From positions 620,501 to 684,500 of the forward strand of contig JAYKKT010000041.1 of assembly GCA_036023115.1 (NCBI GenBank): a stretch of 64,000 nucleotides of DNA. Direction: 5' to 3'. The notes beneath the pieces are model-generated. The model saw nothing but the letters and a program-made list of their open reading frames with translations. It had not been told where the DNA came from and ran no database searches. This DNA is from Brasenia schreberi (Eukaryota; Streptophyta; Magnoliopsida; Nymphaeales; Cabombaceae). A program made the translations under genes and the position numbers. Of the stretch, positions 1 through 12,468 are shown piece by piece (the stretch's first letter is position 1; every line of letters begins with the position of its first letter).

Positions 1-90
<90 letters not shown>
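1..90. repeat. Compound (CT)n(AT)n microsatellite
   Basis: About 10 bases of CT run into about 80 bases of AT. The tract begins at the window edge, so its true length is unknown. Nothing coding is seen. Confidence 0.95.
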
Positions 91-95
<5 letters not shown>

Positions 96-114
96 GCTGT
101 ATGCGTAAATTTTA

Positions 115-300
115 ATTACAACAAACTACTATAACTAAGGCTTTTCCCATACTACATGAGATCATATAACACTTAACTCAACGTAAACTAAATTATTTTT
201 TATTGTTTTCTCTCAATATTTTATGTAACTTTTTTCTTCTTTTAATATTAGTTTCTCACACTTTTTATTGAAGCTTCCTTTGGCACAAACCATCTCAAAC
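115..300 (-). mobile_element. Degenerate 3' end of RTE-type LINE
   Basis: Read on the minus strand, this ends with the aaaagccttagt-type tail shared with the larger copies at 2177-3716 and 36192-39453, and continues upstream into diverged matches to their last coding segment. No frame is open. It is an old, 5'-truncated fragment. Confidence 0.6.
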
Positions 301-1134
301 GAGTTTTCTTCATTTGTTTTATGCCTGAATTTTAATTACCAAAAAAACATGAAATGTACATAAAGGGAAATGAACGAAAGCAAGAGGGAATATGCAAGCA
401 AGATTTACAAATGAAGCCAATCTATGCAAGTGGTTACTACTATTGCACAGTGAGTAAATTTAGGATCTTTCATCATTAAACCAAAAGATGTGGACGTTAC
501 CCATCACAGGGTCCTCAAATTTCAATTTTAAGTCACAAACTGAAATGGGATCAGGCCGATTATTTTTTCAGTTTGAGTCACAAACTGCAGAGAACTGAAA
601 GAAATCATTAAAAAGTTAAATGTGAAAGAAAAGAAGAAATATAGAACCAGTGGTTCCAAAGCCAGGTTCCGACGCTATGGAGGTGGAACCTAAACTGAAC
701 GAGGTGATTCCCAGTTGTGAGTGTGATTCGTGGTTCGCTTTGACTGGTTCCAGTTCCAGCTAGTTGCTAGCCCAGTCCGGTTGGGGTTGGAACTGCCAGG
801 CCAGTTGCAACCCAGCCATGGAACCGCTCGGCCGGTTCCAAACCTGTCATGTTGACTCATGTCTTTGCGTAAGCCGAAACTCAGTACGCATATTGGATGA
901 TTTGGTTCTTACCTCACAGATAAATACAGCATGCTTAATTCAGTGAAGATCATCGTTCCAATTATGCCTACTTTGCAGTTTTTTTTAAGAATTAGAAAAA
1001 TAATAACAAAATAATGTTATTCTTTCATTGTTTTCACGTTTGAGTTTTCGCAAATAAATCATGTTAAATCGAAATATATCGGTCTAAGTTGCTCAAAACA
1101 ACTTATATGTGTGTGTTTAAAATATATGTGCATC

Positions 1135-1137
<3 letters not shown>
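301..1137. other. Intergenic, no gene seen
   Basis: No gene family is recognisable. Positions 650-860 are rich in ggttcc / ggaacc words, a dispersed repeat motif that recurs around 1980-2110, 3720-3830, 13150-13470, 22600-22860 and 30640-31100. The short open frame at 764-946 is inside this repeat and has no coding signs. Confidence 0.5.

Positions 1138-1212
<75 letters not shown>
1138..1212. repeat. (AT)n microsatellite
   Basis: An uninterrupted AT dinucleotide tract of about 75 bases. Confidence 0.95.
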
Positions 1213-1567
1213 TAAGTATATATTTTAGAGGGTAATGTATGTCAATTACCCATCATAATGTGCATTACCCATCTAAATACAGATGTGGACATTACCCATC
1301 ATAATACAACTCATGTATGTCAATTAAATCATAACAATATATTAAACATCATTATCATTTAATTGATATATAAAATTATTAGAATTAAAATTATCCTTAT
1401 ACTTTTTAGCATTTAAGTTATCATGTGCATTAAATAAGTTTTTTGTTTTATCACCTCAACCATTCATCTTAAAGATCAAATGGTTGAGATGATAAAGTAG
1501 ATTTGAACATAGATCGAGTTTCAACATCTACCACTACCACTATATTTTTACATGCAAAAATATTATA

Positions 1568-1598
<31 letters not shown>

Positions 1599-2161
1599 TT
1601 ATATATAATACATATAATCACATGTAATTTAGTAATATGAAATATCATAAGACAGATTTGATGTTTTATATAAAATATATAATATTGACTGATTTTTCTT
1701 TTAAGAAATTACTTTTTATAGGTTAAAGTAGTGCAAGACGAGGCAGGACAGGTTATACCGGAGCTGATGCGGGACATTTCCCAAGTTTAGTCCCCAAGAC
1801 CCACTGGACGAAATAAAAGGTTTCCAGTGCGGGGTGGGTGTGGGTGAGTGGAAAACCCGTTCCACTCTGGCCCATGGCCATCCCTAACCTCACTCAATAG
1901 CTCAGTGGAAGAGAGCTACTAAACAAGCAAGTCTCCAAGACAGGTTCATATACAGTATAGTTATTGAGCTTGTGGTTCTAAGGGTAGGCCTGTCAGGCTC
2001 CGAGTCGGTCCGACGGGTTCAACTGGACCCAAGCCACTTGTGGAACCAGCCAAAACAGGGACAAGTGAAACCCAAACCAAATCGAACAAGGGACCCCAAC
2101 GGTTCCAGTTCTACCTATAGGAGAATCAAACTAAATTGGAACCAGGATCAATTTAAATCCT
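1213..2161. other. AT-rich intergenic with tRNA-like SINE head
   Basis: Mostly AT-rich sequence with a short AT tract near 1561-1588. At about 1890-1950 there is a tRNA-like head: a box A-like tagctcagtgg and a box B-like aggttcatatac, which suggests a decayed SINE. Positions 1980-2160 are the ggttcc-rich host sequence into which the RTE copy inserted. No gene is seen. Confidence 0.4.
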
Positions 2162-3731
2162 TATCCGAAACCAGACGTATTCACAATTTCTACCGACGTA
2201 TTCACAAGAATGAAGTCAAAGAGGCTTTTAAACATATGAAGAGTGGTAAATCGGTAGGACCAGATAATATTCCTATAGAAGTTTGGAAAATACTAGGAGA
2301 AATAGGAATCACTTGGCTTACAAGACTATTTAATGAAATATGGAAAAACCAAAAGATGCCCGAGGAATGGAGAGCAAGTACACTTATACCCGTATATAAG
2401 AACAAGGGAGACATTCAAAATTGTGCGAATTATCGAGGTATCAAGGTAATGAGTCATACTATGAAATTATGGGAAAGAATTATCGAACGTAGGTTAAGAC
2501 AAGTATCAAGTACAACAGAGAACCAATTTGGATTTATGTCAAGTAGATCTACTATTGAAGCGATTCACCTTTTGAGACGTCTTATGGAACATTTTAGAGC
2601 AAAAAAGAAAGACCTTCACATGATATTTATTGATCTAGAAAAAGCTTATGATAGGGTACCGAGGGAGGTTCTTTGGAGAACTTTGGAAAAAAGAGGTATC
2701 CCATTGACATATATTAACCTTATAAGAGACATGTATGATGGTGCAAAAACATGTGTGAGGACTCATGAAGGAACGACAGACTTCTTTGAAGTTAATATTA
2801 GGTTACATCAAGGATCAACTTTAAGTCCATACTTATTTATAATGGTGATGGATGAGTTAACAAAACATTTTCAAGATGAAGTACCTTGGTGTATGTTATT
2901 TGCAGATGACATTGTATTAGTGGAGGAATCTAAGGAAAAAGTTAATAGAAAATTGGAACTATGGAGAGAAACATTAGAAAACAAAGGCCTCCGACTTAGT
3001 AGAATAAAGACAGAATATATGGAATGTAAGTTTGATCATTTGGCTACTTCAGAGGACATAGAAATTAAAATTGGTACACATTGCATTCCCCAAAAGGAAA
3101 GTTTTAAATACCTAGGGTCAATTTTTCAAAGTGATGGAAGAATTGATGGAGATGTTACACATAGAATTAATGCTAGTTGGTTAAAATGGAGAGGAGCATC
3201 AGGTATCCTTTGTGATAAGAAGATACCATTAAAATTAAAAGGTAAATATTATAGAGCAGCAGTTAGGCCTGCCATGTTTTATGGTTCTGAGTGTTGGGCA
3301 GTTAATCATCAACATGTGCAAAAGATGTCTGTGACAGAAATGAAGATGTTGAGATGGATGAGTGGTCATACAAGAAAAGACCGTATACATAATGAGGTTA
3401 TTAGAAACAAATTAGGAGTGGCACCAATAGAGGATAAAATGAGAGAACATCGTTTAAGATGGTTTGGACATATAGAAAGAAGATCAAAAGAAGAACCTGT
3501 AAGAAGGTTAGAAAAACTAAATTTGGAAAGTATTAAAAGAGGTAGAGGACGACCACAAAAGTGTTGGAAAGAAACAATAAAGAATGATCTAGCTTATTGG
3601 GAGTTAACTGCTAACATGGCACATGATAGGGATATGTGGAAACAAAGAATCCATGTAGCCGACCCCGTCTAGTATGGGAAAAGGCTTAGTTGTTGTTGTT
3701 GTTGTTGTTGTTGTTGTATCCGAAACCAGAC
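2162..3731 (+). mobile_element. 5'-truncated RTE-type LINE copy 1 with 15-bp TSD
   Basis: The element (2177-3716) is flanked by an identical 15-base duplication, tatccgaaaccagac, at 2162-2176 and 3717-3731. It has a reverse-transcriptase frame and ends in a run of about ten TTG units. Compared with the longer copy at 36192-39453 it lacks the whole endonuclease half and starts where that copy reads cacaatttctaccgacg. TSD, 5' truncation and a short simple-repeat tail are marks of target-primed reverse transcription. A TTG tail and an EN-RT reading frame with no separate ORF1 seen point to the RTE clade (inference). Confidence 0.88.
2177..3672 (+). pseudogene. RTE reverse transcriptase fragment (open frame)
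   Basis: About 498 codons of reverse transcriptase are open without a stop. Visible RT blocks in order are the GPDNIP segment, the FIDLEKAYD block (aspartate of motif A), LHQGSTLSP, and the catalytic FADD at about 2899-2910, followed by the thumb and a C-terminal region ending in VADPV. In LHQGSTLSP the preceding residue is Arg where the sister copy has Gly. The open frame continues upstream to 1972, but that part translates the host ggttcc repeat and begins at a TTG, so it is not part of the protein. There is no endonuclease domain and no likely promoter, so the copy is probably dead despite its open frame. Confidence 0.85.
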
Positions 3732-4205
3732 TCGAAAGGAAATGATTTCATTCTAGTTCCAAGTTTTTGTGGAACAAAAACTGCCGGTCTCAGTTTACCC
3801 ATCGTTAGACAGGTTTAACCAAGGGTGCGACTAAGCTCAGCTGTTTTTTTTCTCTTGGGCATTGTTTTCCCACCAAAACTAGTTCCCAACCCAAATTCAG
3901 ACCCAAATCCAATCACGCCTAAACCAACTAAACCCGATTACCGAACCCGAACCAATTAAACCGTCTACAACACGTGGGAAGCACCAGAAACGTTTCACTT
4001 CCGTATGGTCAACTAAGTCCGACGCGGTGTTCGCCTTCGCAACGTATCGGCTGGCAAAAGCAGTGTGTGCGTGTGTGAGAGCGAGTAGGATGCTTCCCGC
4101 CACGATCCTTCTACAAAGCGATTTTCTCGTGTCTAAATAAAATAATTTAAACCTTCTTCGCCATGGCCGGTGCCTCTCTCTCTCTCTCATATATTGACCT
4201 TGTGA
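3732..4205. other. Intergenic / lipoxygenase upstream region
   Basis: The ggttcc-type host sequence resumes after the RTE insertion, followed by the upstream region of the lipoxygenase gene with a short CT tract at about 4170-4188. No other gene is seen. Confidence 0.5.
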
Positions 4206-4209
4206 CGGG

Positions 4210-4217
4210 TATAAATA
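4210..4217 (+). promoter_or_regulatory. Probable TATA box of lipoxygenase gene
   Basis: The sequence tataaata lies 146 bases upstream of the lipoxygenase ATG. This would place transcription start near 4240 and give a leader of about 120 bases ending in a short GA run just before the ATG. Inferred from position and motif only. Confidence 0.55.
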
Positions 4218-4362
4218 GCACATCATTCAAACGAAACTACAGCACCCGATTATTCTCCTTTTTCTTTTTTTGATCTAACAATAGAGTCTGTATTCATTAA
4301 TCCTTTCCACTATTTGATTCCCCCTTCTTTTCCTAATTCTTTGACGTTTTAGAGAGAGAGAG

Positions 4363-7300
4363 ATGGCTGCCAATATTATGAGAACAAGGGGCACTCTAGC
4401 GAAGGAGAAACCATCTTTGTTTGTGGGTTCTCCCATTTCATTAGCAGAGAGGAACATGGTGTCATTCAGTAGCAGATTAATTCCTTCGGTAACTGAGAGG
4501 AACAATGCTTTCCGTATGAGGAAGCATGTGAGGCCAATTACAAGTATGGCGGTTGTGAGTGATAGAGTGGAAAGAGCCATTCTCGAAGAGAAGGCGGTGA
4601 AATTCAAGGTAAGAGCCATCGTCACCATAAGGAAGAAGAACAAGGAAGATCTGAAAGAGATCGTCGGCAAGCATCTGGACGCTCTCTATGACAAGATGGG
4701 GAAAAACGTTGTGCTGCAGATTGTCAGCACGGAGATTGATCAACGTATGTATTTTTACATATATGCCGAGTCGCAAATTTATAATATGACGTTATTGGCA
4801 CTAACTTAGTGAATTATTTTTGGTATTGGATGCAGATACAAGGTCGGCCAAGAGGAGCAACGAGGCGATTTTGCAACACTGGCTTAAGAAATCCAACGTT
4901 AACGCAGAGAAGGTTGAATACACGGCAGATTTCCTCGTGACCTCAGATTTCGGGCAGCCGGGTGCGATCACGGTGATGAACCAGCACCGGAGAGAATTCT
5001 TCTTGGAGAGCATAGTGCTTGAAGGATTCATCGGCGGACCCGTTCACTTCACCTGCAATTCATGGGTTCAGTCAACCATAGTAAATCAGAAGCAGAGGAT
5101 TTTCTTCTCCAACAAGGTGAATACTTGTGCGCTACTTTTTTGTATCAGTACTCTTAACTACTAACTACGTCATACCCATGTCATAGAAAGCGAGAGACAG
5201 ATAGAGAAATACTCTGCGTGTGATCAACTTTATGGTTTCTCACAACTTGGAATTGTTTGTGCAAACAAACAGGCGTATCTTCCATCTGAGACTCCTGAGG
5301 GGTTGAAAGAAATAAGAGAGGAGGAGTTGAAGGAACTGCGGGGAGATGGTTCAGGCGCTAGAAAGCAGACAGACAGAATATATGATTTTGATGTTTACAA
5401 CGATTTGGGCAACCCGGATTTAGGTAGATCATATGAGAGGCCGACTCTGGGAGGCCAAAAGATCCCGTATCCTAGAAGGTGCAGAACCGGCCGGCCCCCC
5501 ACAAATTCCGGTCAGTATCATATATAAACGGCCCTCTTTTTTGAAATTTGAATCTATCGTCAGATTATTACTTTCTCTCGATTTTCGACGTCAACATAAA
5601 TCATATAAAAATATTGATTTCTAATTTCGTTTGTCAGATCAATTTATTTTTTATTAAATATTTGAAATAGAAAACTATAGTTGTGATTCGTGTTAGGGGG
5701 TCAACTCAACCATAGCTCACGGCAAGTTGAATCTACTGACACTCGGAAAACATCATATTCAAGATACCAACAAAAGAAGAAAAAATAAGAAAATTATATT
5801 TGAAAATGACAAGCACATAGAGCTTTAATCAACTTTTTTTATTTGTTTTCCGTTGTCATTCAATTTTGTAGTTTCCAATATCGTGACATAGGCAACTTTT
5901 TGCTAGTGGGGAAAAGCAGCCCCATTTGGTGAGGGGAGGGGCTGATAGACGGGCGGAACCCGCCGAAAAAGGGGTGTTGGTGATTGTTTTCTTGTCTAAA
6001 CCACCGGCATTCAAAAGCACTCTCCCACCGCTGGTTTTCTCCATTCACAAGACGAGACCTCGAGGAAAACAACCGCGAACCACTTGAACCAACCAAGTGT
6101 TGGTTGCCGTTAGCCCGTTTGAGATGGATCTAATAATGAGCCAAGTTAAACTAGCTGAACCATGACCGGCTCGGTTCATTTAGTTCACTTTGGATCAAAA
6201 TTTTCATGTAAGAAAACACCTTTTCATGACGCAAAACGTCACAAGATACTTATGATCTTGATGTGGATGAACAGATTTACAGTGTGAGAGCAGGATTGAG
6301 AAGCCAAACCCTATGTACGTGCCGCGAGACGAAGCATTCGAAGAGATGAAGCGAGAAACTATTGCAAAATGCAGGTTTAGAGGGTTGCTGCACAATTTGA
6401 TCCCTGTTCTCAAGGCCTCCATTTCAAATGAGAGTCATGACTTCAAGGGCTTCCAGGAAATTGAAGGGCTCTATCGTGATGCTTTAGTTTGTAAATTTGG
6501 TCTTCATGATGAGATATGGAAGAAGCTGCCCTTACCAAAGCCATTGAAGAAGATAGAGGAAGCTAGCCTAGGCCACCTTAGATATGACACCCCCAGTATT
6601 ATTTCAAGTAAGCATTAAGAAATGAACCTTTGTCTTTCCTATATACTGTAGCGTACCCACCCAACTCATTTTTTATATATTTTCCCTCAGAAAATAATTT
6701 CTTGTATAATAGATTTATCCATATTTTTGTTTTCTAGCTTTAATAATATTATATTTAAATCATATACTTTTAGTATTTAATGCGATGAGAGTTGTTATAT
6801 TAATGCAGAGGATAAATTTGCCTGGTTACGAGATGATGAATTTGCTCGTCAAGTGTTAGCTGGGGTCAACCCTGTGAATATCGAGAAGCTCAAGGTATTG
6901 CCTCCACAACCTAAAACCAAGGCCCAACTCTCTCTCTGTGTCCCTCTCTCTCTCTCTCTTTTTAAGGAACTGATGGAATCCCATTAAGAGTCAAAGCAAA
7001 ATAGTGGTTTGGTATATTAAACGGTTTGATTCGGTTCGGTTTTTAATACAAGAAATATTAGGAGTCCGGTTCACGGTTTTCAAACTGTCGGAATTGGACC
7101 TTTTAAAAAAACTTTTTGGAAAAAGAAAGTTTTAGTATCATATTGAGAAGGTAAACGGAATGAGAGAATCCATGACTGTTATAAAAAAAGAGGTGGTAAG
7201 GCTTTGAACAAAACATACATTCTTTACTTTTGTCCAAGATCAAGTGTAGTATGTTAAGCATGGTCATTGACTATATGATATTAAATTAATTTTTTTAGAA

Positions 7301-9892
7301 AAGGATATCGCTCGTGATAATCTTTAGTCAAACCTTAAAATAAGTAGAACTATGATTCAAAAATGAATTCAACCTTCAATTCTAATCATCTCACGATTTG
7401 GTTCGGTTCTCAAAATACCATGAACCAAAAATAATTGTTAGGTTGAGGTTGAAGCTAGAACAGAATGATGAACACCTCTACTCTCTCTCTCTCTCTCTCT
7501 CTCTCACAGCAAGTATTATGGTGTGTTTTCAGGTATTTCCTCCTGTTAGCAAGCTTGACCCGGAACTATATGGCCCTCCAGAGTCTGCAATTAGAGAAGA
7601 GCACATTATAGGCCAGCTCGATGGACTGTCAGTGCAACAAGCACTGGAGGAGAACAAGCTGTTCATGGTGGACTACCATGATGTATACATGCCATTTCTA
7701 GACCGGATCAATGCCCAGGATGGCCGGAGAGCATACGCGACGCGCACTCTCTTCTTCCTTACTGGGCTTCACACGCTGAGGCCGATCGCGATCGAACTAA
7801 GCTTACCCTACTCGAAAAGAGTCCTGACCCCTGCAAGTGATGGCACAAGTTATTGGTTATGGCAATTAGCTAAGGCCCATGTTTGTTCAAACGATGCTGG
7901 AGCTCACCAACTTGTGAATCACTGGTAAGTTTGTCTAAATTTGAGTAAAATTATTGAGTCCTCTGATATCTTGATCTTGGTATCGACTTAAATCCTGGCC
8001 CTTCGAACATATTTGGCTGATCAATGGCTGAGATTTGCTGTAGGACCTGCTTTGTCATACTAGCGGGCGAATCAGGTCAGCCAGTCAAGTTCATCTCGAT
8101 TCAGGTCACAAATAGGCCGGCCCTGACCCAATCAGTTTTCCCTGCAGCTTATTTTCCTTAGACTCAACCTTATTGGATTCGGGTCAGATGGGGTCCACCT
8201 GATTTTGACACCAATACATATGATACACATTCATATTATATATAGACCTATATTCATAATGCACATACATAGATACACACATACACACACTATATATATA
8301 CGTGTTAGGTCCAAGTCTAACCTGACACACCTTTTTATCTTTAAGGGTGTTTGTTTATGATACTTTCAGTTCCGCTTATAATCAAATGCCTATTTTGGCA
8401 TGCAGTACGATATCACTTTTTACTCGATTACAAGGTCCATCAGCAACCAACCCCCAACGGTCATAACTGAAATTGTAGTTCTAGTTCCATAGACCTAGAC
8501 TCTTAAGCAAAAACCCCTTTTGGGTTCATCCAAACCCGAACTGCGTGTGCTAAAACCCTGACCCAGGCCCAGATTTTTGTGTCGGGCTCAGGTCAGGTCT
8601 AGAATTGCCACCCTTATTAGAAGATGAGGACTTTGAAGAAATTAAAGATCTAGGAATTAAATGGAAAAAGAAAGCTTAAATATTAATTGTTGACATGGGT
8701 GTATTTATGTTGATTCTAGGTTAAGGACACATGCATGTATGGAACCCTTCATTCTGGCAGCACACAGGCAGATGAGTTCCATGCATCCCATAATGAAGCT
8801 TCTGCATCCCCACATGAGATACACGCTAGAGATCAACGCAATGGCACGGCAGAGCCTCATCAATGCCGGCGGAGTGATCGAATCAGGCTTCACACCAGGA
8901 CCCTACTGTATGGAGATGAGTGCCGTGGCTTACAACAAGATGTGGAGGTTCGATCAGGAGGGACTTCCCGCAGATCTTATAAGAAGGTTGGTTCATCTTC
9001 AAATATCAATTATCTATCTTTCAAATTGAATGATTGAGATTTGTTTGAATAAGGTTAATTGTTCGAACGTATATGCATGACTCGCACACAAAACCCTAAA
9101 CTCCAGAATCTCATTTTGCTTCTTTGTTGCTATAGAGGTATGGCCGTTGAAGATCCATCACAGCCGCATGGACTCAGGCTTCTCATTGAGGACTACCCTT
9201 ATGCAGCAGATGGGCTCCTCATATGGTCAGCCATTGAAACATGGGTGAATCACTATGTGTCCTACTACTACCCCGACGCCGGCACCGTCCAGTCGGACTC
9301 GGAGCTCCAATCGTGGTATGCCGAAGCCGTCCACGTTGGCCATTATGACAAGCGGCACGAGAAGTGGTGGCCCACATTGAACACCCCTACTGACTTGTCC
9401 TCAATCCTCACCACCCTCATCTGGCTCACCTCAGCCCACCATGCTGCACTCAACTTTGGTCAGTACCCATACAATGGGTATGTACCGAACCGGCCACCAC
9501 TGATGAGGCGGCTTGTGCCGAGGGAAGGTGACCCGGAGTACCAGAATTTCGTCAAGTCACCGGAAAATTACTTCTTGTCATCAATCCCGAATGCACTCCA
9601 ATCAACCCAGTTCATGGCAGTGGTCGACACATTGTCGACACACTCACCCGATGAGGAGTACCTAGGCCAGAGACCGCACCAATCGACATGGACCGCGGAC
9701 TTGGACCTGATCGAGGCCTACTACAAATTCTCGGCCGAGATGCAGAAAATAGAGCGGGTCATCCAACACAGGAATTCGAATCCAACCCTTCGAAACAGGT
9801 GCGGAGCCGGGGTGCTGCCTTATGAGCTCATGATGCCCACCTCCGAACCCGGGGTCACCGGGAGAGGAGTCCCAAATAGCGTGTCAATCTGA
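4363..9892 (+). CDS. LOX: Type 2 13-lipoxygenase (plastid, LOX3/LOX6-like), 911 aa
   Basis: Eight exons: 4363-4744, 4836-5116, 5273-5510, 6275-6607, 6809-6894, 7533-7924, 8720-8986, 9136-9892. They join in phase to 2736 bases (911 aa plus stop), a normal length for chloroplast 13-lipoxygenases. Residues 1 to about 65 are basic and Ser/Arg-rich, like a transit peptide. A PLAT domain follows to about residue 215 and the catalytic domain fills the rest. Non-haem iron ligands are present: His570 and His575 (NHWLRTHA), His762, Asn766 ([12 protein letters not shown]) and the C-terminal Ile911. Ala613 sits at the Coffa position, which predicts S products. The C-terminal part ([13 protein letters not shown], then GVPNSVSI) is closest in my recollection to the LOX3/LOX4/LOX6 group. 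The family oxygenates linolenic acid at C13, the first step to jasmonates. Exon 4 must start at 6275: the later acceptor at 6283 gives an immediate stop. All key residues are intact, so it is probably functional. Confidence 0.95.
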
Positions 9893-10000
9893 AGGCTAGA
9901 TTATACGGAAGCATGTTAGTAGGTATGGATTAATGTGTCTATTCCCTAATTCATTCTTTGTGTAATCATGTAACCCTAATTTTATTATTTGTACTACAAA

Positions 10001-10006
10001 AATAAA
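10001..10006 (+). promoter_or_regulatory. Candidate poly(A) signal of lipoxygenase gene
   Basis: AATAAA lies 109 bases after the lipoxygenase stop codon, in AT-rich sequence. It is the best near match to a 3' processing signal here; actual cleavage was not observed. Confidence 0.45.
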
Positions 10007-10551
10007 ATTAATCAGATACTTTAATAGTTCAAGTATCTGACCCGAATCAGATGATCTATTAATTAAAAGTGGCAGCTTCACAATGCCTGACATACCTAAA
10101 AGACATAGCAGATCAAGATGGGTCTGGGTTTGGCAAATAAGGCCCAATTTTAGAAAATGGTTGGGCTCTGCCATGACCTACCTGGTTTTGACCCGGATCC
10201 GAAGTGACCTGACCCTTCCACCCGATTTGCTAATCCTAGTTATAATTGTGACACAGACACAAACAAGTTAATCCTTTGATCCACTTTCAGATTGAAGTTT
10301 ACCAACACCGACTTAATCGTAGAGCACGAAAATGGATTCCGAGTTGGATGGGAGCAAGCAAGAATGACTACGAAAAAATGGACTCCAAGTTGGATCCTGA
10401 TATCTGGAAACCCTGGACTGAACCGGATCCGATTGTTAATGGAGTACTAAACTTTGGTAACAAACCTGAACCCAATTCAAATGTAAAATCATTTCATTTA
10501 AATCGTTTCATCATAAGCTCTCAAGAAGCCTTGAACAGGTTCATTGCACCG
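10007..10551. other. Intergenic, no gene seen
   Basis: Low-complexity plant intergenic sequence with gacccggatccg-type words. Short open frames exist on both strands but none resembles a known protein. Confidence 0.4.
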
Positions 10552-10665
10552 AGAACGTTAGCTCAACGGCAGGGATCTCTACCAACGTTACTGCCGGGAG
10601 TTCGACTCCCAGAGGGTGCATGCATGGGTGTGTGTTAGGATTCGGCCTCCTCTTGTAACCAAAAG
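10552..10665 (+). mobile_element. tRNA-derived SINE
   Basis: The head has a pol III box A-like ttagctcaacgg (10558-10569) and box B-like gagttcgactccc (10598-10610). The body reads gggtgcatg, then gtgtgtgttagg, then ttcggcctcctcttgtaacc. The same order recurs at 44790-44905 and 50989-51122 (+) and, reversed, at 43400-43485 and 56400-56510. It is not a tRNA gene: the arms do not pair into a cloverleaf. Confidence 0.75.
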
Positions 10666-10682
10666 AAGAAAAAACTGCACAA

Positions 10683-11085
10683 CGAGCTCACCTGGCTACA
10701 GGGTAAACTCACAAGTTGAAGGTCATGAGTTTGATACCATGGGCATGCATCTAACTTCGGCCGCAACCCCCCACCCCTGAAAAAAAGGAAAACAAAAGCC
10801 AACTGTTCAACATTACCATGTTTTTTTAAGAAAATTCATTCTAAAATTAAGACAGTGGCTATTTGAATGTTGTTGCTGTTCCCTTCTTGGTATCAACAAA
10901 TTAAATTCATGACACATTTAGTGTTAAGAAAATGGTTTAAATTAAATTCGTGACGCATTTAGTGTTAAAGGAAGTGCCTTAGCTCACCTGTCGGTGACTG
11001 AACTAACAAGATGGTGATCAGGAGTTCAATACTCAGCGTGCATAACAGGCCCCAGCCTCCTCGTTGTATAACCACAAAAACTGAT
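10683..11085 (+). mobile_element. Two diverged tRNA-like SINE units
   Basis: At about 10683-10775 there is gagctcacctgg followed by ggtcatgagtttgataccat. At about 10975-11075 there is ttagctcacctgtcgg followed by caggagttcaatactcag. Both look like decayed box A/box B heads of related SINEs, with a tail resembling the unit at 10552. Similar but older; boundaries are approximate. Confidence 0.45.
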
Positions 11086-12465
11086 TTACAACCTGACATC
11101 AATTTAGGCAGTTTTCAACTCACTTCCTTGCCCATCTGAGCTAGAGCACAAGCTTACTCCAACTCCAGCTGAACATCCTGTACCCATTGATCTCTTGCCA
11201 CAAGCTCGGTCATTTGAGACAAAGGTTATTCTTCTATTGAGAGATTTTAAGAACAAAAAAAACAAATCTTTTAATTTTTGGTGTAAATGTAGAAGGAAAT
11301 CATATGATATAATATATGTATTGTGTGTGTCAAGCTTGATCATTTGAGCAAAAGGTTATTCTTTTATGTCACAGATTTCAAAAAGGAAAATGCAAAACTT
11401 TGAATGTTTGAGTAAATGTAGAAGGAAACCATTTTTATATAGAGAGAGATGTAATGGTTTATGCTCAAACTCACTCATTCATAAATTCTTCGATAAAATT
11501 AATTGTGAAGATTTGAATTTATATGATGAATGAAAATTTTGAATTTAAAATATGAAATGTAAATTTTTTCTAATGATAGATTTTGCTTTTTAAATTCAAA
11601 TCTATGTCGAGTATGAATTAGTCTGAGTATATACCCCACATATATATATATAAGCTCAGTAGGATGACGAATGAAGTTTTACAGCCGAACACCATTTCTG
11701 ATACTTTGGCATGGATAAATATCATAATAAACTTCACCAAGCGAGATCATCAACGCTTCAAACAAGCTGAGACTAACCCAAAACCACTTGGTCAGCCTGT
11801 TGTAATCATTCGCAGCTGATACTTCTAATTGGTTGTTCTTCTAAGGAAGCGAAGCTAAAAAGCAGAAGATCAACCGATTACACGAGAGAAGACACGATGT
11901 ATAAGGTTCACAGAGACTTAAATCGATGGACAAGATGGAGCAACTTTATGTATTCACAGCGTCTCTGAGAAACTGGAAAAATAGCATTGGAAAAATCACA
12001 AGAAGATCGCATCACTAAGGAAATAAATAAGAAAGCGAAAACGTTTAGAAGGGAGAACTTCCACATCTTCAACGCTTTCCTTTTCCTAAAATAAACACAA
12101 AAAGGATTTCGTATCTTAAGCCACGCGCCTAACATGAAACCCGACGAGACCTACAAACAAAAAAAGCATCAACCCGTCCATCAAGATCGTTTCCATCAAG
12201 AGATCAGTCCCCGTTAGCATTTCTCGAGGTTCCTGTTAGAATTCCACCGCTAGCGCTAGCGAAGACCGGATTCTGATCTTCAATGGTTGACTTTCAAGCA
12301 TCATGATCTCTTATTTACGGATGCACAAGCGATCTACAACATCATTTTCCTCCCGATCGCAAGGATCCAGACCATTTACATATCATACAAAGAAAAGAAA
12401 TAAAAACTGACAAGGAAGAAGAATACCGAAGCCACAGGAGGACAAACTCTAGCGCAGAAGGAGAG
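11086..12465. other. Intergenic and COPT5 3' flank
   Basis: AT-rich sequence with no recognisable gene. The segment from about 12200 to 12468 lies downstream of the minus-strand COPT5 gene and probably holds its 3' UTR. Confidence 0.4.
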
Positions 12466-12468
12466 ATC

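Noticed and set aside
1972..2176. N-terminal part of a 566-codon open frame as a host gene fused to reverse transcriptase
   Set aside because: It begins at TTG, translates the ggttcc repeat and part of the TSD, and ends at the insertion junction.
6283..6312. Acceptor at 6282/6283 for lipoxygenase exon 4
   Set aside because: With the phase of exon 3 it creates an immediate TGA; the acceptor before 6275 keeps the frame and the family sequence.
10558..10610. tRNA gene at the SINE head
   Set aside because: Box A and box B are present, but acceptor and anticodon stems do not pair and the unit continues into a SINE body repeated elsewhere.
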